Positions 35,505-46,824 are shown, numbered from the stretch's first letter. The stretch is DNA of 64,000 nt from Clusia tigrina (GCA_920105625.2 OV050030.1:149709488-149773487); one strand, 5' to 3'. Numbers and translations are program-made. Notes: a model not told the origin generated them from the letters alone.

Positions 35505-36117
35505 TGTTACGAAATTGCCCTCTTGACAATTTACTCTGTTACAAAATTGCCCTCCTGACAATTCCTCTAACTCTCTGTACTCGGACTCGTACCGCTGGAT
35601 TGTGTAGTAATCAAACAATCGCTGGTTAAATTAAAATAATTAGCTTTATTTAATTATTGTTATTTACACATTTAATATTAGGCTTAAAGTTTACTTAGTT
35701 ATTATTTGCACTTTATTTAACAAACCATTAGTCACTTTATTTAATAAGTAATTTCATCACTTTATTTAATAATGAACTTCATCACTTTGCACAATTACAA
35801 ATACTGCTGCTTTGATTATAATGCTAGATGTACACACTTTTACGGTCTCTGATCTACTGTCTTCGACTTTGAACAGTGTTGTCGCTTTTATAGTTTTCGA
35901 ATGGTTGGAGTCGAAAATTCTACGCTATTCTCGTATTTTCTAGAAGCTTCTATCCACTTCGACAGAAGTCGAGAATATTCTTTTTGATATTACCGACGGA
36001 TGGTTCTTGAATAAGCTTTTATTCGAATAGTTCGCATCTTGACTCACAGGGGGTACTCATTCTCCAGATGGGATCCTAAAAGTATGCAATCCCTTTTCAC
36101 TGAGCTATCACGTTTCA
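35505..36117 (-). repeat. Right (5') LTR of gypsy B
   Basis: 613 bp, TGTTACGAAATTG...ATCACGTTTCA. Complete; used to recognise the split left LTR. The repeated GAAATTGCCCTC/AAAATTGCCCTC near its start is a short internal duplication. It abuts a truncated Helitron helicase at 36118. Confidence 0.9.
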
Positions 36118-37108
36118 ATATTTTGGATTTGTATATTTGTAGCATCAACATCAACATTTTTAGCAGCTAATATCGCACGTTCGCTCAACCATTTATAATT
36201 ATTGATGTTTGCTCGAAGATTAGGAAAAACATTTTCTATTAATGCATCTCTTGAATCCATAATATTGCAAAAATTATCTGGAAGTCTTACTGTTTGTTTT
36301 ATTGGGCCTATAGCAATTTTTCCATCACCAATATCAAGCAATTGTTTAGAAAAGCGCACAGCAGTTGGAACATTTTGAATTTGGACACGCATATTAGTTG
36401 TTAGTTTCATTTTATGAACGCTGCGCCACAATGATGATGATTTTAAACATGCATTGATCTCATCTGCATAGATCATTCTCCAGACAACAAAATGAGAGCA
36501 CCACCGAAAAGTCTATCATTACCTTTCAAATCTTGCAATGGTCGATTTAGTGCTTCCAATGAATATTTGTGTGCCATTGTACACTCACCCCAGATAATAA
36601 TGTGGCAGCTTGATAGTACTTTACCCATACTGGAATGCTTTTTCATGTTGCATACAGAATTTTCATTCGTTTGTATATTTAATGGCAATTCCAGTGCAGA
36701 ATGTGCTGTTCTGCCTCCGTCTAATAATGTCGCAGCAATTGCAGATGATGCGATGGCCAAAACAATTTTACTTTCAGAACGTATTTGTGCTAATAGAAGC
36801 GAAATTAAAAACGTCTTTCCAGTTCCGCCTGGTGCATCCAAAAATAGGAAACCGCCTTCTGCAGCAGCGACTGCATGCATAATTGTATAGAAAATTCTTT
36901 TTTGCTCTGGTAATAATTTTGGTTCATTTGTTTGAACATATTCAACCAACTGATCAATATTTTATGATTGTTCACGTTGCATATCTCGGTTAAAGAAATC
37001 ACTTGCTGGTCGATAGGGGGATGGTATTCCCAATTTCATGAGTGATTCATTCGAAATATTCATGCATAAATCTTCCAGGTTCATCAAAGCTTCATTATAT
37101 ACCAGGTG
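36118..37108 (-). pseudogene. Helitron 2 helicase fragment
   Basis: N-terminal and middle part of a PIF1-like helicase. 36949-36473 carries an intact Walker A (APGGTGKTFLIS) and the IIWGECTMAHK block; 36476-36108 continues with TTNMRVQIQN. It matches Helitron 3 (48670-49660) in inverted orientation. Cut on the left at the LTR of B (36118) in mid-gene, and on the right at a TA followed by a mariner-like end near 37109. Short indels break the frame at 36473 and near 36960. Confidence 0.85.
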
Positions 37109-37488
37109 TATAAGCTTAAATCCGGTGTTTGCTCATAGATGGCGTTAGTGACCATATTTAGCTACCATAGAAACGTCATACTTTTTTTTGTGTGAGTTCG
37201 ACACCTGTTTACATCATCTCTCTCGACTTTGTCGCATATACCCTATGACCAGAGACCATAGAGACTGGACACGTAAACGTCAAATTTTCTGACGTTTAAA
37301 AAAAACTGTCTTTGTTTATCATTAGTTGCCAATATGGATAGGTTTGTTTACCATTGGTTAACCAGAATTCTGAAGAAAATCAGCCACACTACTACAGTTT
37401 AGCATATGTGTCAGTTTGCGCGAAACAAGAATAATTTCTCTGTATTCTCTGCAATGACGACAGTAATTGTGAGTAGGGTGCTCACTAC

Positions 37489-37490
<2 letters not shown>
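37109..37490. repeat. Mariner-like terminus and shared 250-bp repeat
   Basis: After TA at 37107, CCAGGTGTATAAG resembles the terminal repeat of mauritiana-type mariners, but no transposase or matching right end is seen. From about 37235 to 37490 the sequence matches 47250-47495 in the same orientation (for example CTATGACCAGAGACCATAG and GTGAGTAGGGTGCTCACTAC). No gene seen. Confidence 0.5.

Positions 37491-37565
<75 letters not shown>
37490..37565. repeat. (TA)n microsatellite
   Basis: About 72 bp of TA directly left of the LTR of gypsy C. Confidence 0.95.
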
Positions 37566-37568
<3 letters not shown>

Positions 37569-37772
37569 AAATAAGTTCGAATCATACAAAAAGTATTTAG
37601 GATGGTTTAATAAAAATTTAAATAGTTGAATTGTAGATTAATAAGAATTTTAAATAACCATTTCACGTTCACTCGCGTTCGTAGGCCGTGTATTGCTGTT
37701 GCTCGTTGCACGCTCGTAACTCAACTGACTAGTTGCTGGAATGTGGTTGCCACCTTTTATGATACGTTTACA
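37566..37772 (-). repeat. Left (3') LTR of gypsy C
   Basis: 207 bp; compared with the right LTR it has scattered substitutions (for example CATACAAAAAG against CAGACAATAAG near the start), so it is older than element E. Confidence 0.88.
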
Positions 37773-37905
37773 GTCGGCCTTTCCTGACGTCAAGCGTCCT
37801 CGCGTTCGGATTCGCTGTTCTCTTCGTTGTCATCGCCTTCTGGTAATTTGCACCATGGTTTCGTTCGATCTGACGCATGTACGGATTTGTAATGGCGGTG
37901 TTTTT

Positions 37906-38831
37906 TTATGTTCCTGGTAAATCTTCAACGACATATCTGTCGTTGCTCAAAACTTCAGTGACAATAAATGGTCCCTTATATCGTGGTTCGAGTTTACGCG
38001 AATTTCCGGTGCTAGGTGCGTCGTTTTGTATCAGGACTATGTCTTCCTTTTTATACATTTTGGGTTTTGAATGATGTTGGTCAAATCGTATTTTGGCCTT
38101 ATGCCGTTGTTGCGTAATTTTGTTTGCTGCATCTTCTAGTTTCTGTATCATTTCCTCTTCAACACGATTTTCTTGAATTTCGTCGTCATGTAATATTTGA
38201 ATAATTTTATTAGAATGTATGTCACGGGGTTTGAATCGAAATAATAGATCATGTGGTGTTCTTTGAGTTGTCTGCGATTTGGATGTATTTAAAGTCCATT
38301 GGATGGTTCTCAAGTGGTCGTCCCAGTTTTTATCTTCTTTGGTTGAGGGTAACGGCATGGAAAGAATTGTTTGATTTAATCTTTCCACCTGTCCATTCGC
38401 ACGAGGTGTTTAAACTGCAGTAAGTCTATTCTTTATTCCGCTTTCCTCACAATAACGTTCGAACTCTTTGGACGTGAATGACGTTCCTCGGTCGCTGATG
38501 ATGATTTGGGTTGTTCCAAAATAGCTAGTTAGTTGTTTCAATATTGTTATTACGTACTCAGAAACACAAGTATTCTTACGGCTCGTATTAGTACAAATTT
38601 CGTGAAACTATCTACTATGACAAGGATATGTTCGTTCTGGCTTCTACTTCGGGGAAACGGACTTAAATGGTCGATATGCAAAATTTTGAATGGTACTGCC
38701 TCGGCTTTGCTATAGTGCAACTCACCCTCTTTTCTTCCAGCTGGTCGTTTATTAAATGCGCATTCGACGCAGGAATTTATAACCGATATAACGAAATTCC
38801 GCTTCCGTGGTAAATAATAGTTTTGCTGCAA
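37906..38831 (-). pseudogene. Gypsy C integrase
   Basis: 38831-38550 carries a Cys pair (CVECAFNKRP), the catalytic-core start ILHIDHLSPF and IVDSFTKFVLIRA. 38388-37906 has the core end (ERLNQTILSMPLPSTKEDKNW) and C-terminal YKGPFIVTEVLSNDRYVV. The section between (38390-38550) is in another frame and contains the middle Asp region. A single stop at 38832 separates it from the RT-RNase H frame. Confidence 0.85.
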
Positions 38832-40252
38832 TCACTCTATTGCCCGTCCGACACTAAGATGTCCCGTTTTTACGTGCGCATCGTATACTATTCTCCATCG
38901 TAATGCCTTTGGTACTACAAATAACTCCTTACCGTTAACTTTTTTGTATAGCCGTTCTCTATTTATCGAATAATCTCTAACCTCCTTATCCTTATTGTTG
39001 ACCTTATCTACGATTTGTTGTAATTTCGGATCCTGTAACTGCATACCGAACAGCCAATCTTCAGTACTAATGCCTATTTTCATAACGTTTAACGTCGCCA
39101 CTTCTAGGTCTCTGCATTCTTCGTATGGTGCTCTGCTCAAGGCGTCAACGTGAGCCATTCGTTTTTCGCTGCGATACTCCATTTCGATATCAAAGTGTTG
39201 TATACGCCACCATCTTCCTATTCGTGGAACTAATTCTTTCGTCTTAAAGGTAATTTGCACTGCACTGCAGTCTGTCACAACTTTGATTAATTTTCCGAAA
39301 ATATAATACTTAAAACGTTCAATTGATTCTACCACCGCTAGTGTTTCGAGCTCATAACTGTGGTGCTTAGTTTCGAGTTCAGTAGTCGCCCGGCTGTAAT
39401 ACGCTACTGGCTTCAAATCATTTCCGTCGCCCTGCAGTAGCACTCCTGCCAAACCCACGCCACTTGCGTCCGCATGCAATTGATGCTCTGCATCTGCTCG
39501 ATATCCAATTAAAACAGGTGAGGTGGAAAGGGCGTTTTTCAGTTTCCCGAATGCTTCATTTTGTGTTTCGTTCCATACGTAAGATTGGTTTTTTCGAAGA
39601 AGCTTACGCAAAGGCTCTGATATGACCACATAAGCGGGAACAAATTTTCGAAAATAGCCTGTTAATCCAAGGAATCTTTGAATTTCCGTTGTCGTCTTCG
39701 GTGTCTCAAAATTTCTTATTGCATCCGTTTTTCGTTGACCAGGTAGTATACCGTTTATTCCAATTCGATGTCCCAAGAAGTTTATTTTGCGTTTAAATAA
39801 CTCTAACTTTGCCACATTCACTGTGAGTCCAAACTCAGACAGAACTTGCAAACGTTGTCGAGTTTTTCGATCATTCAAATTTCGTTTTCAGCTCCTATGA
39901 GCATATCATCCATGAAGTGTATCATACAGTTTATTTTTAGTCTACTTTTGATTTTAGCCATCAAACGCATAAAGACAATTGGAGCATTCTTTAGTCCGAA
40001 TGGCATTCTTTTGAATTCTTACAATCCGTCTGGCACTATTACTGCTGTAAACTTCCGACTCGACGCTTCTTTCGGAATCTGATAGTACCCGCTGTTCAGG
40101 TCCAATGTAGAGAAAATATTATATTTCGTTGCTTCTTGTATACATTCTTCTACATTTGGCATTGGAAATCTTTCCTTCACCGTAATTTTATTTAATTCGC
40201 GATAGTCAACGCAAAGTCTATCCTCACCGTTCTTCTTGCGAACTAGTAACAT
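38832..40252 (-). pseudogene. Gypsy C reverse transcriptase and RNase H
   Basis: RT palm start in 40252-40019 (LCVDYRELNKITV, STLDLNSGYYQIP). The catalytic FMDD lies in the out-of-frame gap near 39900. 39878-38832 carries thumb (LGHRIGINGILPG...TTTEIQRFLGLTGYFRKFVP), RNase H (HADASGVGLAGVLLQ) and AHVDALSRAP. Two frame changes lie between 40019 and 39878. Confidence 0.85.
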
Positions 40253-40806
40253 CCTGAATCTGATGGTTGAATGATGTCATTGTCGAGAAGTTCCCTTATC
40301 ATATTTCTTACAACTTCCTTTTTTGGTTCCGTTACGCGATATGGTTTTTGTGCGATAATTTTATCCGTGGTTAGTTCGATTTTTAATTTGGTTTCGTTGG
40401 TTTTGCCAGTGATATATATATTTTGAAATTTTGGTTGAAATACAAAATTTCCGTCGAATTCAATGAGCATACGAGTATGTTCCGTATCAAAAAGTTCTTG
40501 ACCTATTATACCGCCACCGATTCCACTAACCGAAAATGGAATATTCCACCGTTTTCCCGGAATTTGTTGTGCCACAGTTTCTCGGATCAAATCGCACTCA
40601 CTGCCAGTATCTATAAATGATTTTGCCGAAGTTTCACCGATTTCAATAGTTTTAACGAAATTGTCATTAGAAATTTTAGTTTTTCCCGATGACAGCATTT
40701 GTTTTGCCGAAATTTTCAGGTTCATGTTTTGAATGCACCTTATTACAATATTTACATCGATTTCGTTTCTTACTACACTTGGCTGAAATATGTCCGGGTT
40801 TGCCAC
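40243..40806 (-). pseudogene. Gypsy C protease region
   Basis: Aspartic protease active site SFIDTGSECDLI (about 40600), then a long linker to RT ending in RNMIRELLDNDIIQPSDSG. Overlaps the gag end by about 130 bp in another frame. Confidence 0.8.
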
Positions 40807-41694
40807 AGTTATAGCACGTTATATCTTTAGGTTTTTCTTCCGTTTTCGATTTTTGTGCACTATGCCTGTATTCACGAGACTTATTTTCGGTCCTTTTAAT
40901 ACGATTTTGCAAATAATGTTCACACGTTTCACACATTTGCTTCATATTTTCTATTTTAATCGTTGCGATAGCCATTTGCAATTCGCGGTGTTTTAGTCCA
41001 TCTCGCGCGTACTTAACGTTTGCGGTTTCACTCAAGTTAAATCTTTTACCGACAGCGTTGATGCGAAAACAAAACTCTGAAACTCTTTCGTTTGGTTTTC
41101 GAGTAGTACGTGTCATGAATTGATGTATTTGCGCTTTATCGTAACTGCATCCGAATTCAATTAAAATATCTTGCGAGAATTTTTGCCACGTAGTATGCAT
41201 CTCTTGACAAGAATCCAGCCACGATCTAGCCACAGATTTCAATAGTCCGTATACAGCTAAAAGTAAACTTTTGTCGGTCCAACCATGCACTGCTCTTGCT
41301 GCGTTTACTCTTTCCAAGAATTGTTTCACCGATATTGATTGTTCATCCGTTAGGTTATACTCTGGCAAAACTTCTGCGATTTCCTTTATGGAATATGTTC
41401 GGCATTCATTAACACTTGTTTCATTATTACTTTCATTTCGTTGATATGATTGTCGGTGTTTGGATTTCTTTGTTGTACGTTTGCCGTTGTTATTGTCATT
41501 AGCTGCTGCATCATTTCGCGCAGTTCGTTGATTTGAGTTAGATACTCATTCGTTTCTGATAGTTCAATTTCTGTGGTGCCCAAATATTCCTGCATTCGCG
41601 AAATGAGTTCAGCTCGACTCCCTCCTATTGCTAGCTCTCGCCTGCGAAGCGCATTTTTCAGCTGATCCACTTTCAACTCGATGATGTTCACCAT
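40676..41694 (-). pseudogene. Gypsy C gag
   Basis: The N-terminal 102 codons (41694-41386) start with a SAP-like motif (DQLKNALRRRELAIGGSRAELISRMQEYLG). After an indel near 41385, 41368-40676 gives the capsid core (SVKQFLERVNAARAVHGWTDKSLLLAVYGLLKSVARSWL) and a CCHC knuckle CYNCGKPGHISAKC followed by a CKYCNKVHSKHE pair. SAP plus zinc knuckle fits an RNA-binding gag. Confidence 0.88.
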
Positions 41695-41889
41695 GGTAAA
41701 ATTTATATTTCAATTGTCGTTAATAAATGATTTCGTTTTCGTTGAGTTATAACTAATTTCTTTGTATCTTCTTCGTTTCCTTCCATGTTTACGTTTTAAA
41801 TACACTTAGTCTTGTTTTGGTTTTTTTTCCTTTTTTTGACGTTTGTGCCGTAGACTTTCGCGTGACCGTGTTGTCTCGATCACCCACTG

Positions 41890-42165
41890 GTAGTAGTTAA
41901 GTATCGTGTAAGTTCCCTGTTGGGTTGTTGATATCCAGATTATCCGTGTTGCTCTAGCTAAATATCGTAGTAGCCCTGTTGCGTTGTTGATATCCAGATT
42001 ATCAGTGTTGCTCAAGTTAAATATCGTAGTAGCCCTGTTGCGTTGTTAATATCCAGATTATCCGTGTTGCTCAAGTTAAATATCGTAGTAACCCTGTTGC
42101 GTTGTTGATATCCAGATTATCCGTGTTGCTCAAGTTAAATACCGTAGTAGCCCTGTTGATCGCGT
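41890..42165 (-). repeat. 59-bp minisatellite in the leader of gypsy C
   Basis: Five near-identical units of about 59 bp (GTTGATATCCAGATTATCCGTGTTGCTCAA and GTAGTAGCCCTGTTGCGTT) between gag and the 5' LTR. The last unit is diverged at its end. The rest of the leader (42166-42620) has no gene. Confidence 0.9.
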
Positions 42166-42621
42166 TGCCAACTGCCTTCGTGTGAGCGCTATATATACAA
42201 TTTATATTTATATACTTACATAAGTACATAAATCTTTAGACGCTATGACGTTATGTCTTGGAATTTCGCTTCCAAGAACCGTTTAGTTTGTCGTTGCTTA
42301 TGTGTTGCGGTATCAAAGTTTTTCTAGTTTACCACATGTCAATGCCATATTGCATTCTTTGGATTTATTTTACGTTACGCCCACATTAACTCGTTCACTT
42401 ATTAATTATTGGTTTTCTTGTCTTTTGTATGCCAAATTTCATTTCGAGTGACGTTATTTTTATTCCGTCCACCACTAAATAACATCTTACTTTTTTTATA
42501 CAAGTTCATTTAGTTTTTAGTACATAAGAAAAACCGTTCGATTCCTTTAATGCGCGGCGTCACAACTTAGTTCATTCCCCGTTATCTGAGCATTTATGCG
42601 CTAATATCCCATTTCTGAAAA

Positions 42622-42830
42622 TGTAAATAAGTTCGAATCAGACAATAAGTTTTCAGGATGGTTTAATACAAATTTAATTAATGGAATTGTAGATTAATAA
42701 GAATTTTAAATAACTATTTCACGTTCACTCGCATTCGTAGGCCGGGTAGCGCTGTTGCTCGTCGCACGCTCGTAACTAAACTGACTACTTGCTGGAATGT
42801 GGTTGCCACCTTTTATGATACGTTACCACA
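42622..42830 (-). repeat. Right (5') LTR of gypsy C
   Basis: 209 bp, ends ACGTTACCACA against ACGTTTACA on the left, so the last bases differ. Element D starts at the next base. Confidence 0.88.
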
Positions 42831-43098
42831 AGTGCCCAACAGCAAGCCCAACAATAAAGCGGCTGCCTATCCATGCGACATCGTAACGGCAGCGCTTGGC
42901 CAACGGCAATATCACTCCACCGTAATGCGAAACTCCGCACGCGTAGCGGAGTCAGCATTCACTCTACACGAGTGGCGGAGTCAGCATTCCTAGGGCTGGC
43001 GTTAGCTTAGGTTGAGGGTAGGATAGTAATGCTGTTAGTTCTTAAGTTAATTGAATTTTTGGATTAAAGGCGTGCAGTTGTGCTAACAAGTCTCTCAT
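42831..43098 (+). repeat. 5' LTR of element D (approximate)
   Basis: Begins AGTGCCC directly after the pyrimidine-purine word CACA and ends CTCTCAT at the primer site. Contains a 15-bp direct repeat GCGGAGTCAGCATTC (about 42944 and 42974). No second LTR to compare. Confidence 0.6.
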
Positions 43099-43113
43099 TG
43101 GCGCCCAACTGGG
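43099..43113 (+). promoter_or_regulatory. Element D primer binding site
   Basis: TGGCGCCCAACTGGG at the LTR edge, a form common in gypsy-group elements and similar to that of element E on the other strand. Confidence 0.75.
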
Positions 43114-43524
43114 TTAAAAGGATTTATTGTCGAGGTGGAACCGAAGACAATAGTGGCCAACCAGCTTCTTTATTCAAATCAACGCACCGCAGCAGATATA
43201 AACACCGACGGCGCAATGATCTTTAAAACAAAAGAATCAACTCGCAACGCAGTGAAGAAAAACGTCAATTTTAACTCTCAGCTTTAAATCCGCAGCAAGA
43301 AAAATATGTCAACACCGACGGCAGCAGTATCCCTAGCTCGAAGCAATACTTTATTATGTTTGGAATTATTGTGCAACAACGCATGTAAGTAAAGTGCTAA
43401 AAAAAAAAGTAAATTTTATCTTGGACGAAATATTTTGTGTGCGTGACTGATAATTTTTTATGAGTGACGTTGATAGGGTAGCAGAAGAATTTGAAAAATT
43501 GATCAGAGAGATTTAGAGTCAGAA

Positions 43525-44622
43525 TTGAATATGGCCATTACTCCCGATCAATTAAAAACAATAATAGATGGTGCTGTTAACGGTGCACTTACGGTGAAGC
43601 AGAGAATTTTTGACAAAAAATTAGCAGACATTAATAAGCTTATAGGCGATTTAGAAGTCGAGGCACCCGATATAGAAACGTATGAAGAAGCGATAATCGG
43701 GGATGGTGTGGCGTGTAAAGAAACACTAGACATCGTAAAGTCTTTACCAGATTTCGATCACGAGACATACGTTTCGTGTCGCAAAGCGGCGCATACCGCG
43801 TATAAAGTTAATGAAAAATATGTGGGCAGTTGCACCCACTACCAAGCTCTGGGCATCTTAAGAAATAAAATAGGGGGTCCAGCCCACACGTCGTTAGCGT
43901 CTTTTTATACTCCTCTAAATTTTAGAGACATAATTAGTAGACTAGAATTTACGTACGCCGATAAGCGACCCATTTACCTTATTGGGCAAGAATTATCTAC
44001 CCTACGGCAGGGAGGTATGGCATTATTACAGTATTACGATGAAGTGGAAAGAAAACTCACGCTTGTAATTAACAAGACAATAATGACATATGACGGTAAC
44101 TTGGCCGCGTCATTAAATGAAAAATACAGAATGGATGCATTACGCGTTTTCATTTCGGGGCTCAGGAAATCTTTAAGTGACTTGCTCTTTTCGGCGAGAC
44201 CAAAAAATCTCCCTTCCGCTTTAGCACTAGCCCAAGAGGTGGAATCAGATCATGGAAGGTACATCTTTGCTAAAAGTTACACTAAAATCATTGAATGCAT
44301 GCTCAAAAAAGCGAACAGAGACAAGAAGTGGAAGTAAGGAAGTAAGGAAAATGTAGGTACCCCTCAAGGAAAAAATCCTTATTTCAGTGAAAGGCAAGGA
44401 CCGTTTGACATGGGCCAAAAGAGACAAGAAGCGGTGGAACCGATGGACGTTGATCGGTCGTCGCAGTTGAGACAACCTAATCAAAACCAACAAAATCGTG
44501 GAGGGCCACCCCAGGAACAAACGCATACCAATCAGTGGCCAACACAGCACCAAAATAACCAAGTCAATCAGTGGTCAGCACAGTACCAAAATAACCAGGC
44601 TCAGAACACATCAAACCAGTAA
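43525..44622 (+). pseudogene. Element D gag, one premature stop
   Basis: 270 codons (43525-44337) of a gypsy-group gag, containing YKVNEKYVGSCTHYQALGILRNKIGG and YDEVERKLTLV. A stop at 44335 sits in a local GTAAGGAA duplication. The same frame then continues to 44622 with a Gln/Asn-rich tail (QPNQNQQNRGG, NQWSAQYQNNQ). The start ATG at 43525 is the Met before the conserved N-terminal helix. A capsid protein; no zinc knuckle is visible, as is usual in this group. Confidence 0.8.
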
Positions 44623-44639
44623 AAGAGTCATTCCTAGTA

Positions 44640-45765
44640 AAATCACTTCATGGCTTTAACGCCATAAAAGAAAAATGCCTTATAGGCTTGTTTGATACGG
44701 TCACTACCTTTTTCGTATTGCCCAACCTTTCAACATTTGATGGTATAATTGGACTCGATCTACTGACCCAAGTGAATGCAATGTTGGATTTCAAAAACAA
44801 AAAATTGAGGACCAACACCAGGTCAGAAGACATACAATTCCTTAAATGTATAAATGTAAACTTTACAAAGGTGGAAGATAAAATGGTCCCACAGGCAATA
44901 ACTGAAAAATTAAAAAAAATTATGTCAAGCAGAAAGGGTATCTAATGTCGTCGCGGCTATACGAACTTAGTATAAGAATCCCTTGTATTCGAAACTATAC
45001 CCGTATCCAATGGGTGTGGCAGGTTTCGTAAAAAATGAAACATGTAACTTGTTAAGGGATGGCATTATTAGGCCATCTAAATCACCCTACAATAATCTCG
45101 TATGGGTGGTGGACAAGAAAGGGACTGATGGGCGGGGAAACACTAAAAAGCGCCTCGCTATCGATTTTAGGAAACTAAACTCGAAAACGATAGCCGATAA
45201 ATATCCCATTCCCAATGTAACTTTAATTTTGTCGAATTTACGGAAACCCAAGTACTTTACAACGTTGGACTTTAAATCAGGGTTCCATCAAATTTTGTTA
45301 GCATAGCAGGATAGAGAAAAAACTGCATTTTCGGTAGGCAACGGAGAGTACGAATTTTGTAGGTTGCCCTTTGGGTTGAAGAATGCTCCTAGCATTTTTC
45401 AACGGGCCATTGACGATATACTTAGGGAACAAATAGGAATATCTTGCCACGTTTACGTCGATGACGAAGATATAAGATATACGAAGCTAACATGAGGGTT
45501 TCTCGTGAGAAATCCCATTTCTTCAAGGAAAAAGTAGAATAGTTGGGTTTCGTGGTACCTCGGGCCGGAATTGCGACAAGCCCTAGCAAAGTGGAAGCAA
45601 TTCGTAACTACGAAAAGCCCTGTACATTATTCAATGTCAGATCGTTCTTGGGGCTACCGAGCTATTATAGATGCTTCATTAAGGACTTTGCTTCAATAGC
45701 AAGGCCCTTGACGGACATATTAAAGGGCGAAAACGGTAAGGTCAGTGCTGGACAGTAAAAAAAAT
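44640..45765 (+). pseudogene. Element D pol: protease end and RT, broken
   Basis: Protease end FVLPNLSTFDGIIGLDLL (44688-44800); the N-terminal part with the catalytic Asp-Thr-Gly is absent, gag being joined almost directly to it. RT blocks: PSKSPYNNLVWVVDKKG, AIDFRKLNSKTI, TTLDFKSGFHQILL (stop at 45304), then FGLKNAPSIFQRAIDD and YVDD near 45455 in shifted frames. 45543-45758 holds the RT thumb (NVRSFLGLPSYYRCFIKDFASIARPLTD). Ends at the mariner junction. Confidence 0.85.
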
Positions 45766-46824
45766 GCGCAAGCACATTTGAAATGTTGACTGTGGCCGTT
45801 GGCGAGTCTACTATGAGCAGAACACAAGTTCAGTTGTGGTATAACCGGTTTAAGGAAGGCCGAGAAGATGTCAATAACGATGCTCGTCCTGGTCGCCCAA
45901 GCACGTCAACAACCGATGAAAACATTAACGCAGCGAAGAAAATTATTTTGGATAATCGTCGAATCACTATCAGAGAGGTTTCTGATGATGTTGGCATATC
46001 GTTCGGCTCATGCCAAGCAATTTTTACGGATGTTTTAGGCATGAAACGTGCGGCAGCGAAGATTGTTCCAAAATTGCTAAATTTTGAGCAAAAACAACGT
46101 CGCATGGACATCGCTCAGGAGCTGTTGAACATCGTCAACGACGATCCAGATTTCCTCAAAAAGATCATAACTGGTGACGAATCGTGGGTGTATAGCTATG
46201 AAATTGAAACCAAAGCCCAATCATCCCAATGGAAACGTCCAGATGAGCCAAGGCCGAAAAAAGCACGTCAAGTTCGGTCGAATGTAAAGGTTTTGCTGAC
46301 AATTTTGTTTGATTGCAATGGCGTGGTGCATCATGAATTCTTGCCACAAGGTCGTACGGTCAACAAGGAATACTATCTTGAAGTTATGCGCCGTTTGAGA
46401 GAAGCAATTCGTCAGAAACGCCCAGAATTGTGGAAAAACCAATCATGGACTTTGCACCATGATAACGCACCAGCTCACTTGTGCGTAAATTTTTGGCCAA
46501 AATAAAACCGTTATCATGCCTCAACCACCGTATTCACCGGACTTGGCCCCCGCTGACTTTTTCCTCTTTCCAAAACTGAAGACACCGATGAAAGGAAAGC
46601 GTTTTGCTACGATTGAGGAGATAAAATAAAAATCGAAACAGGAGCTGTAGGCGATACCAAAAAAAGCGTTTCAGAAGTGTTTCGAGGATTGAAAAAAATG
46701 CTGGCATAAGTGTATTATATCTGAGGGGAATTACTTTAAAGGGGACAAGATAGTTGTTGATGAATAAATAAATACTTTATTTTTTGATCACACAATAACG
46801 ATTATTTTTTGATCACACCTCGTA
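45763..46824 (+). mobile_element. Mariner (vertumana-like), 5'-truncated
   Basis: Begins inside the transposase N-terminal domain and ends with a 3' terminal repeat: the minus strand reads TACGAGGTGTGATCAAAAAATA from 46824, with TA outside. The 5' terminal repeat and transposase start are missing. A short copy of the terminal motif (TTTTTTGATCACAC) is repeated at about 46770-46790. Confidence 0.85.
45765..46740 (+). pseudogene. Mariner transposase (DD34D type), broken
   Basis: A cut-and-paste transposase. Visible: end of the first helix-turn-helix (VQLWYNRFKEGRED), GRP motif (PGRPSTS), second helix-turn-helix (RRITIREVSDDVGIS), first catalytic Asp in ITGDESWVYSYE, second in HHDNAPAH. A short deletion near 46473 (after NAPAH) shifts the frame. 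The third Asp region (SPDLAPADFFLFPKLK, about 46535-46580) is in another frame, and a TAA follows at 46627. The first ATG of the open part (45783) is internal; upstream codons C-A-S-T-F-E are still transposase-like. Confidence 0.9.

Larger units (their letters stand above)
26719..36117 (-). mobile_element. Ty3/gypsy retrotransposon B, split by a LINE
   Basis: Minus-strand element with left LTR pieces 26719-26785 and 30180-30574, coding region 30586-35465, primer site and right LTR 35505-36117. The left LTR lacks its first 103 bp (compare 35505-35607). A purine tract (GCGGAGGGCAG on the minus strand) directly precedes the left LTR. Coding frames are broken in several places. It is related to element A by gag and primer site. 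Confidence 0.9.
37566..42830 (-). mobile_element. Ty3/gypsy retrotransposon C with two short LTRs
   Basis: A 5.27-kb minus-strand element with 207-bp and 209-bp LTRs (37566-37772 and 42622-42830) of TGTAAATAAG...ACA form. It contains gag, protease, RT, RNase H and integrase in broken frames. A purine-rich AGGAAAGG lies near the left LTR. No primer site was recognised with confidence. No matching target-site duplication: the left flank is TA repeat and the right flank is element D. Confidence 0.9.
42831..45765 (+). mobile_element. Errantivirus-like (gypsy group) element D, 3'-truncated
   Basis: Plus-strand element with a putative LTR (42831-43098), primer site, gag and partial pol. The gag and pol sequence style and the AGT... 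LTR start fit insect errantiviruses (gypsy, 17.6, yoyo type). RNase H, integrase, env and the 3' LTR are missing; the pol sequence stops at about 45765, where a mariner follows. Confidence 0.8.

Noticed and set aside
41890..42165. 59-bp repeats considered as a CRISPR array
   Set aside because: Units are contiguous with no unique spacers, and the setting is a eukaryotic retrotransposon leader.
44245..44562. 105-aa minus-strand ORF
   Set aside because: Antisense of the Gln-rich tail of element D gag.
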